This document shows, one piece after another, positions 9,301 to 15,555 of a stretch of 15,555 nt of DNA; position 1 is the first letter of the stretch; every line of letters starts with the position of its first letter. Both the position numbers and the translations under genes were made by a program. The notes beneath the pieces are model-generated. The model was not told the DNA's origin and made no database searches. It saw only the letters and a list, made by a program, of their open reading frames with translations. Origin of the DNA: Auxenochlorella pyrenoidosa (lineage: Eukaryota > Chlorophyta > Trebouxiophyceae > Chlorellales > Chlorellaceae); the NCBI GenBank assembly GCA_001430745.1, contig KQ482072.1, positions 1 through 15,555 on the forward strand, in the 5' to 3' direction.

Positions 9301-9713
9301 CGGGCACTCGTATCGTACGCCGGTGGACTCGACAGTGTAGCTGCCTGCGCCAGAGGCAGCAGTAGAGGGGGGCCAGAGAGGAGCGCACATCGCAGAGCAC
9401 AGGGAGCAGTGGAGGGGAGCCAGAGGGGAGCGCAATGACTGCGGCAATGCACAGAGGCACGCATGGGCGGCGTGCAGCTGCCCTGCCTCACCGGTGGCGT
9501 AGGGTATGAACCAGAGGACGTGAAAGAGGCACAGCAGGATCATGAGCGCTGGGAGGGCATCTGCAGAGGGAGGAGGGGCCAGAGGGCACCAGTGCCCTTG
9601 GTTGGGCGGCGGCGGCACCTGGGTGGAGGCAGCTTGCCGCTTGCTGCTCGCAGCGTCCCGCGCTCACCTGAGGCGGCATGCCAGCGCCGTTTAAACAGCA
9701 CGAGCTCGGGCAT
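6345..9713 (-). CDS. Diacylglycerol lipase (DAGL)-like membrane protein, N-terminal part without the lipase domain
   Basis: Exons in transcription order are 9713-9668, 9560-9492, 9344-9204, 8974-8885, 8704-8585, 8348-8255, 8036-7833, 7541-7435, 7194-7133, 6999-6913, 6689-6618 and probably 6406-6345 (about 384 residues, in frame). The start MPELVLFKRRWHAAS matches the N-terminal signature of animal sn-1 DAG lipases (MP..V.F.RRW..AS). Hydrophobic segments lie near residues 17-35, 60-84 and 96-119, and LRGGPF..R between the second and third matches the DAGL loop. A loop of about 260 residues then carries seven N-glycosylation sequons (NIT, NVT, NNT, NGT, NYT, NAT, NKS) and about ten Cys. DAGLs normally have a fourth helix and a class-3 lipase domain with a GHSLG-type Ser; neither is visible. 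If the donor at 6617-6616 is not used, the exon runs on to a stop at 6579 (376 aa). Known DAGLs release 2-acylglycerol from diacylglycerol at the plasma membrane. Confidence 0.78.
6421..6482 (+). repeat. G-rich tract (C-rich intron end on the minus strand)
   Basis: Runs of G4 to G9 are separated by single T or GT on the plus strand. Read on the minus strand, this is a C-rich polypyrimidine tract that ends 14 bases before the CTGCAG acceptor at 6412-6407. This supports that acceptor and the candidate exon 6406-6345. The tract also fits a G-quadruplex pattern on the plus strand. Confidence 0.7.
8453..8576. repeat. 62-bp tandem duplication in a DAGL-like gene intron
   Basis: Two adjacent copies (8453-8514 and 8515-8576) share GGGAGCCCC, CACTGCAGCCGCGCAGC and GCAGCATGCGGGG with a few substitutions. 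They lie wholly within the intron between the exons 8704-8585 and 8348-8255 of the minus-strand gene. They encode nothing in the gene's frame. Confidence 0.85.
8721..8767 (+). repeat. (TG)n then (TGGG)n tract, strong G-quadruplex motif
   Basis: A short TG run (about 8721-8731) leads into GGGT repeated five times followed by G5 (8732-8756), then a further G-run. Four or more G3 runs with single-T loops are the most stable class of predicted G-quadruplex. On the minus strand this is the polypyrimidine tract of the intron that ends at the acceptor before the exon starting at 8704. Confidence 0.8.
9014..9079. repeat. 33-bp tandem duplication in a DAGL-like gene intron
   Basis: Two near-identical units share GGCAAGACAGCGCCGCATCT (starting at 9022 and 9055, period 33), with related flanks. 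They lie in the intron between the exons 9344-9204 and 8974-8885. Confidence 0.8.
9361..9454. repeat. 47-bp degenerate tandem duplication in a DAGL-like gene intron
   Basis: The units begin at 9361 (AGTAGAGGGGGGCCAGAGAG) and 9408 (AGTGGAGGGGAGCCAGAGGG), and both continue to GAGCGCA. They lie in the intron between the exons 9560-9492 and 9344-9204. The copies diverge in their second halves. Confidence 0.7.
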
Positions 9714-10828
9714 GGCCGCCGCAGCACCGGCCTGAACAGCTGGCCCGTGCGAGAGCGCGGCCTGCCCTCTCAGGCCACGTCGCCCAAGGGTCCCGGTCGA
9801 TGCTGCTTGCACACAAAGCGTGAAACGAGATGCACAGAGCCGCGCAGCAGCGAGCAGCCGCGGCGCGCCAAGGGTGGCAAGAGTCCTCTTCTGGAGCTGT
9901 GGACTAGCTCTAGCAGATGGGTTTTCGGTCAGATGCACGCGAAGAATGCAGCGCCTGCCCTAGCCGGCTACAGCCCGCCTCCTGCTGTCACCGGCCACTC
10001 CCACCTGGCAAGGAGGATCCCACGAATGGCTGCGTGCTGCGCTGAACCCTGAGTGGACATCTGGCAGCCATGTCACATGCACCGAGCAGCAGAGAGAACG
10101 CTGTTGAGTGCGTAAACAAGCAAGGAGGCATGGGGCTGTGGGACTGATGGCTACTGTCAGTCCATAGGGCACCTCGCTCGGCCAGCACAGAAGAGCAAGT
10201 CCACACCAGTCGGGCAGTCAGTGAAACATCGAGGATGTCATGGAACGAATGGGCTTCTCAATTCCCACAAATACAGCTTGAATGTGGGGCTGCATAAATG
10301 GAGTGGACGTGGGTGGCTTGACGGGCGAGGGTGAGCGTGGGACTATCGACGGTACGACATCACCCATGCAGACGGTACAGATGCGTCCACACAACGTCAG
10401 GACAGGGGCATGGGAGCCACACCTCACGTGTGTCGAGGGGGGTGCCAGGCAGCAGGGGGCGTGTGCTAGGGCAAATTGACGCTTCTCGAGGCCCCGCGCC
10501 CAACTAAAAACAAAAACGCGCAGCCCACAGGCATGCACCTGTGCCCCGCACTGCCAGGTAGTAGCCACACACGCTGTTGCACAGCAGCTGGCCTCCTCTC
10601 CGTGCTATGACCCATGGTTTGTGAGATGTCCAGCACTTCCTGGTTAGCAGTGCCATAGAGCAAACAGGTGAAGCAAGCACGAGGAAGTAGGCAGGGGTGG
10701 TAAGGCTGCCATGCACTCGCCGCTGCCCGCCAGGTGCAGCGTGCGATGCCGCCGCCACGCTGAGCCATTGGCGCTGCCAGCTCGCCATGGCGCCAGCTGG
10801 CCGCCTGGCGAGGGCCTCAAGAGCGCTC
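9714..10828. other. Intergenic region between two minus-strand genes
   Basis: It must contain the 3' UTR of the CRAL-TRIO gene (stop at 10829) and the promoter and 5' UTR of the DAGL-like gene (start at 9713). I see no RNA gene or conserved coding exon. The open frames here are short, overlap on both strands and lack the third-position GC bias of the real exons. A 16-base word at 10274-10289 recurs at 13903-13918. Confidence 0.5.
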
Positions 10829-13317
10829 TCAACCCTGCGCCAGGCTCGGCGAGGAGCACACTACTCGAATGCCACGCTGGCAGGGCGCGTCCGCATGAGC
10901 CTCTGGGGACAGGGCATGCCGCTGCTGGCCCGCCTGCGCTTCGCCCGCGCTGCCGCCGCCGTTTGCCGCCGCGCCAAGCCCGACATCTGTCGTCGCCGCC
11001 TGCTGCTGCTGCCGCCAGGCAGCCAGCTGCTGCGCTGCCAGCTCTATGGGAACCTCTGCGGCGGCGCCTCCATACTCGAACGGGACGACTGCAGGGCCCA
11101 AGCTCTGCAGCAGGAGAGGTAGGCCCTGGCATGCGACGGTCGGTTGTGTGACGCGTTTGCCCCAGCAGGCACGCCATGACCCAGCCTGGAGCTCAGCAGC
11201 TCGAGGAACAGAGCCTCCCTGCGCTCCTGAGCACCAGGCAGCGAGCTGCAGGGTTGCAATCATGCACCAAGGCAACAGGAAGCAAGGGGCAGGCAATCCC
11301 AGTCACGCATCCTGGCATCCAGAGAATGGTAGTGGCGAAGCCCGCTGTCAGGGCAGGCGGGCGCCCGGGGGGGGGGGCCAGTGTGACGCACCTCCACAAG
11401 CGCAGTTCGCCCCGCCTGTCCATTCACAAAATGGATGTTCTTGCGCGCGGTGCTGCATGCAGGGCACAAAGCGGGCGGCATCCGCTGGAGATCCGGGGCC
11501 TGCTGAGGAACAGCAGCAGCAGGCTGCGGCCAGCTGCCCGCTACGCCCGGCGGGCACATGCTGCAGCACAGTGGCAGGGGTGGCCAGGACCCCGCCACAA
11601 AGGCTGGACCGCAGCGGTCAAGCACTGGGCTGCCGCAGGGGGCGCATGCCCCACCCGACAGCGCGTATCCTGAACCCTGCAGGCGGTTGCGGGCCAGGGC
11701 GCGGGCCCCTGCTGCAGATCGCGCTGGCAGGCGGGCAGGCGGGCAGGCAAGATGCCTCACGCATCCACAAAGGGCTCCACAATCTTCCAGAGGCCCCAGA
11801 AGATGGTGGGGGCGTCCAGCATCCAGACCGCCAGCATGCGCTCCGGAAAGTGCTGCACAGCCAGGTGGGCGGGTGCAGGCGGTATCCTGGTTGACATGCA
11901 CGGCAAGGGGCACTGCACAGGGCAGGCTCAGGCCCCATGGCCGTGTGTTGGCGCCGCGGCGATGACCGTGCAGGATTCTGCCGGGATGCGGCCCCCACCC
12001 CCGCTGCCGGTCGCACCTGTGCCAGCATGGTGAATGAAGCTCGCAGCGCGGTGGCATCAAGGTTCTTCACTTGCAGGCCTGCTCAGGTGGAGGGGGAGGG
12101 GGGGGGGGGGCAGTGAGCGCAGGGGCCATCTGGCGCCGGTGCACACAAGACGACAACCTACCTGCTCGCGCACCTTCCAACCCGCTCACAGCGTAGCAGG
12201 CAGCGCAGGTGCTGACCAAGAGAACAGGCGGCGCAGGGCAGGCGCAGAGGATGCAGATGCTGAGCCGCCGCGCCAGCCGCCTAAGCAGTGGAGAGCAGGC
12301 GGTCACTGCTGGCGCCAGGCAGGTGGGCAGACAGATCCTGGAAAGGCAGCCCCCCGGGGCTTGCCTCCCAGATCAAAGACAGCCACCAGCTTTCCGTCCG
12401 GGTTGTCGGCATGCCAGCAATAGTGGGAGGCCGTCTCCAGGCAGTAGCTGCACCCACACAGGGAGGGCTTCAGGCTCGCAGAGCTGGCAGGGCAGCCCAC
12501 ACACGGGTGTGCACAAGAGCCGGCAGGCGGCCTCCAGCCAAAGGCAAGACGGGTGGCGCGCTGCTAGAGCTTGAGCCCTCCTCGGAGGCTAGCCCCAGCC
12601 AGCTGCGCACCCAGTAGGGGCTGCCCCAGCACCGCCTGCCCAGCATTGCTGGGAGGCACCCACAGTTCCGTTGCGGTTAGACAGACTTTAAACCCACACA
12701 GCAAGGGGGCACCCACCAGATGAACTGGTTGATGGCCTGGGGGGTGGCCCCCGGCCGGTGCAGGCGGGCCTTGACGATGAGCAGCGGCCGGCCGGCGCTG
12801 CCCGCTGCCGGCGGCTGCAGCTTCACCTTGCCGCTGGCCAGCTCGGGGGCGATGGCGTCCTGCGCCCAGCACGGGGCGGGGTTGGGCGTGGCGATGCCGT
12901 GGCAGAGAGAAAAGGGCGGCGGCTGCGTGGCTGGCGGGTGCCAGCAGCAGGCAGGCTCAATGGCGGTAGGCTGCAGCAGGCGCGCTGTGTGCAGTGTGGC
13001 ATGCATGCAGCGAGGGCCCCTGCGCCCAGCCTCACCTCGGGCACGGCGCCAAAGCCGCGGTGCCAGGCTGCCTGCTGCTCCAGCCGCTTGGCCGCCTTTT
13101 CTACGCTCCCCTTCTCCGCCCTCCAGTACCGCCCCAGCAGCTGCTGCACCTGAGCCGCAGCCGTGGGTCCCGTGGGAAGCTCGCTGGTGCCGGCAAAGGC
13201 CGCAATCGTGTCTGCTGAAACCAGGGAAGCGAGCTGCTCCACACCGGCAGCCTCGTCCGGCGGGCCGTTGGGGGCAGTGCCCCGTGCGCTGCGCAGCAGC
13301 CCTTTCATGCGCTGCAT
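10829..13317 (-). CDS. CRAL-TRIO (Sec14-like) lipid-binding protein, complete
   Basis: The seven exons in order are 13317-13036, 12859-12717, 12447-12365, 12078-12017, 11852-11761, 11452-11392 and 11104-10829. They join in frame to 999 nt (332 aa) with the stop at 10831-10829. An in-frame TAA at 13329-13327 sits just upstream of the start; a second Met at residue 4 is an alternative start. The first ~50 residues are variable. A CRAL-TRIO N-terminal helix region follows (RYWRAEKGSVEKAAKRLEQQ, then AWHRGFGAVPE). The lipid-binding domain carries GRPLLIVKARLH, INQFICYCLE, LVAVFDLGGL..KNLD, HFPERMLAVWMLDAPTIFWG, LWKIVEPF and the closing PFEYGG (residues 249-254). Sec14-type proteins bind or exchange phosphatidylinositol, phosphatidylcholine or other lipids between membranes. 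The C-terminal ~75 residues are Ala/Gln/Gly-rich and look disordered. The intron after exon 3 uses a GC donor. No signal peptide or transmembrane segment is seen, so it is probably cytosolic. Confidence 0.93.
12363..12364 (-). other. Non-canonical GC splice donor (GC-AG intron)
   Basis: On the minus strand the exon 12447-12365 ends CTGGGAG and is followed by GCAAGC. The AG|GCAAG context is the classic one for GC-AG introns. Joining to the acceptor before 12078 gives FDLGGLQVKNLD in frame, a conserved Sec14-domain segment. No GT donor nearby gives the same protein. Confidence 0.85.
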
Positions 13318-14335
13318 GCCTGCTTGTTAATCCTCCCTCGCTGCTTGTGTCCCTGCAGGACAGCTAGGCAGGGGCGTGCAACTTGGGATGCTGAGGTTGC
13401 CTGCACCCCTTGCAGCTGCCGAGGGCAGATATCAGCGGCAGGCGGCGGGCGGGAGCAGCTGCGCGTCTCCAGGCGATGCATCCAGGACTCGCTCGCTGGT
13501 ATTGGTGAGCCTTACTTCCGAGTGTTTGTGGAGACGGACCGCCTCAGAAGCGGCCCCAAGAAGGAGCAGTGTTTCGCACGCTGCCGGACTGCCGATTGAC
13601 GGTCGGAGATGCACACGATGCGCAATGCAGAGGAGGTAGGCGCTGCGTCTGCAAGATCCATGCCAGTCGTGCCATGCTGCGCTCAAGTGCAAGCTGCCTG
13701 CAAAGCTCAACTCTGTCGGCTTCCGGCTACGCCTTGCTCGCCTGGCCATCAACCGGCCGTCAATCGGGGACGTTTCGAGCACAAGGTAGGCCCCCAGAAG
13801 CCAGCAGTGACCTCTGACTACACCAACCAAGTTTACGGGAACCGGGGCGTTGCAGTCCTCCCGCGCGCCCAGCAGCACTTCGCTCGTGTTATACGGACAC
13901 TGCAGCTTGAATGTGGGGGGCGGGTGGCTTTGGGTTGCCGAGCACATTGCAGTGGCCGCGGTTTGCAGCCCCGACATTCCTGCCACGGCCCCTGGAGCTT
14001 GGTGTGGGCAGCATGGGAGGTTTGGCGCAACGAAATGCCTAGGAGGGGTGCCCCCTGGCTCCAGCACCCGGCGGTCACCCCCTGCCGCCAGCCGCTGCCG
14101 CTCCCGCCAGGCTGGTGTGCAGTAATCCTTTTACCACCCGCCACGCAGGACTTGATACATCAAGTCACATGGCCGCCATCTACCATTGCTCCCTATGCAG
14201 TCTGTCTTTATTGGTGTGCACCCAGAGCCGGCTCGGGCCAGCGCAGCAAGGCGTCATCCCTCCCCCACCAAGCCTTTTCCGCCCGTCGGCGCCGCGCCAG
14301 CAGCCGTGGCGGCAGCAGCAGCAGCCGGCGGCACC
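13318..14335. other. Shared upstream region between divergent genes
   Basis: About 1 kb separates the start of the CRAL-TRIO gene (minus) from the start of the SFC1-like carrier (plus), so it should hold both promoters and 5' UTRs. An ATTGG (inverted CCAAT) at 14210-14214 lies about 120 bp before the carrier start and is only suggestive. No clear TATA box, RNA gene or conserved exon is seen. Open frames crossing the region have no family resemblance. Confidence 0.5.
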
Positions 14336-15333
14336 ATGACCAGCATCACCTCCTCCAAGAGCGGGGAGCAGAATGTCAAAATTGTGACGGTGAGGGCGAG
14401 CCCTGGCTGCGCGGGCGAGGGTGGGCGGTCTGGAGCTCGGCCGAGGCAGCCCCGGATGATTAAGGGGGGCCGGGTGCACAACCCCTGCACTGCCCCATGC
14501 CCGCTGCTCCCCTTGGCTGGCCCTGGCCAGGCGCGGCGGCGGCCACGGCGCGCCTGGGATGCCTGGGTGTGGGCAGACAGGGAGCACGGCGTGGTGAGGC
14601 GCCGGCCCGGCGCCCCCGCGCCTGCGCCAGCCCCCGCCGCCGGGCTGACTACGCCGGGCTGTACCCCCTCAGGACCCCCCCCCCCCCCGGGCACCCCAGC
14701 GCTCCCTCCGTGCCCCCTCCCCCCCTTGCCCCCTCCCCCGCCCAACCCCCTGCCCTGCACCTGCCCTGCCCTTACACCTGCGCCCTGCAGGTCAGCCCCA
14801 CCGTCAAGGCGGTGGCAGGCTCCATCGGCGGCGTGGTGGAGGCCTGCATGCTGCAGCCCATCGACGTCATGAAGACGCGGCTGCAGCTCGACCACAGCGG
14901 GCAGTACAAAGGTGAGCTCGTGTCATCTGGGTGCACTGGGTACATTGAGAATTGGTCGCACTGGGTATGCTGGGCGTCCCGAGTGAATCGCCCGAGCGAG
15001 GCTTTGACCCTTTGCCACCGCCGCCAGGGCATCCTGCGCCCGGTGCATGGGGCCGCCATGGCAGGGCAGGGCAGGCTGCGCCCTCCCCGCGGCAGCGCCT
15101 GCTGCTGGGCCCGCTGCCGCGCAGCCGCCCCCCTGACGCAGCGCCCTGCCGCCCTGGCCCACCTGGCCTCCCCCCACCCTGCAGGCATGATCCACTGCGG
15201 CAGGACGATCGCGCGGGAGGAGGGCATCAAGAGCCTGTGGAAGGGGCTCACCCCCTTTGTGGGGCAGCTGACGCTCAAGTACGCGCTGCGCATGGGCTCC
15301 AACGCCTTCTTCCTCGAGCTGCTGCGCGACAAG
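14336..15333 (+). CDS. SFC1: Mitochondrial succinate/fumarate-type carrier (first three exons)
   Basis: Exons 14336-14389, 14791-14911 and 15185-15333 join in frame to 108 residues; the rest lies beyond the window. After a short Ser-rich N-terminus the protein enters the first mitochondrial-carrier repeat. The helix GSIGGVVEACMLQ runs into the signature QPIDVMKTRLQLD (Px[DE]xx[KR]). The matrix-loop motif REEGIKSLWKG follows, then the second helix with LTLKYALRMGSNAFF. The GGVVEAC..QPIDV.KTRLQLD and LKY.LRMGSNA.F stretches are characteristic of the plant and fungal SFC1 branch, which exchanges dicarboxylates and tricarboxylates across the inner mitochondrial membrane. The start has ACC before ATG; the frame stays open upstream, so a longer N-terminus is possible. 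The last visible exon ends at a GC donor (AAG|GCAAGC). Confidence 0.92.
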
Positions 15334-15555
15334 GCAAGCGCTGCCTGGCTCCGCTTCGCCGCACTCGTGCACTCTGCTGCGCCGCCCTGCCTTGCACCAT
15401 TCCACTGATGCGCATCACGGAGCCAGTGCAGGGCCTTGTCGCACGTGGCCGACCTTCCTGGCTGGCTGGCCACTAGCTGCTCTCTGGCTGCCCCAGCCCC
15501 TCTGGCTCCAGCGTGTGTGCCTCTTGAAGCCGCGGCCCGCTGACTCCTCATCCCC
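15334..15555 (+). other. Intron of the SFC1-like gene with a GC donor, running off the window
   Basis: After the conserved exon ending LLRDK the sequence reads GCAAGC, a GC-AG donor context. The following 222 bases show no further carrier sequence and contain an in-frame stop (15406-15408) if read through. The acceptor and the next exon must lie outside the window. Confidence 0.75.

Noticed and set aside
13324..13599. Small plus-strand open frame in the divergent promoter region
   Set aside because: It has no homology that I recognise and no codon bias, and it sits where the promoter and 5' UTR of the CRAL-TRIO gene are expected.
14497..15408. 303-codon plus-strand read-through frame over the SFC1-like exons
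   Set aside because: It includes the real second and third exons, but the parts between them are introns with good GT and AG sites, and carrier homology resumes exactly at those sites.

Overview
The window looks like nuclear DNA of a GC-rich, intron-dense green alga, most likely a trebouxiophyte (Chlorella-type). No gene is an uninterrupted open frame. Each is a chain of short exons (about 45-280 bp) joined by GT-AG introns (a few GC-AG). Donors are mostly GTGAGC/GTGGGT and acceptors mostly CTGCAG preceded by very C-rich tracts. Coding codons strongly prefer G or C in the third position. Exon phases were checked by hand, and every join given below keeps frame. An N at position 17 shows that this is draft assembly.

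Layout. (1) 90-901, plus strand: the 3' end (three exons) of a UPF0047/YjbQ-family gene. (2) 902-1726: intergenic, nothing recognised. (3) 1727-5905, plus strand: eleven exons of a secreted, pectate-lyase-like right-handed beta-helix protein. The model starts with a signal peptide and breaks off at a splice donor. (4) 5906-6344: a TG/CA low-complexity block in which the exon-end/donor motif of gene 3 is repeated. (5) 6345-9713, minus strand: a diacylglycerol-lipase-like membrane protein. The N-terminal motif and the first three membrane helices are clear, followed by a long Cys- and N-glycosylation-rich loop, but no lipase catalytic domain is present. (6) 9714-10828: intergenic. (7) 10829-13317, minus strand: a complete seven-exon CRAL-TRIO (Sec14-like) gene, 332 aa. 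(8) 13318-14335: the shared upstream region between divergent genes. (9) 14336 to the window end, plus strand: the first three exons of a mitochondrial succinate/fumarate-type carrier (SFC1-like).

The genes do not form an obvious pathway. Three of them touch lipid or organic-acid metabolism: the lipase-like membrane protein, the Sec14-type lipid-transfer protein and the SFC1 carrier. I would not read a cluster into this, since eukaryotic neighbours are usually unrelated.

The most useful observations are these. Genes 3 and 5 converge on the same TG/CA block and both stop at splice donors with their 3' exons missing, so the block is probably a misassembly or a rearrangement breakpoint. The DAGL-like protein has an unusually large predicted extracytoplasmic loop between its third helix and the expected fourth. 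The donor-containing motif is repeated inside the TG block. Two GC-AG introns share an identical donor context.
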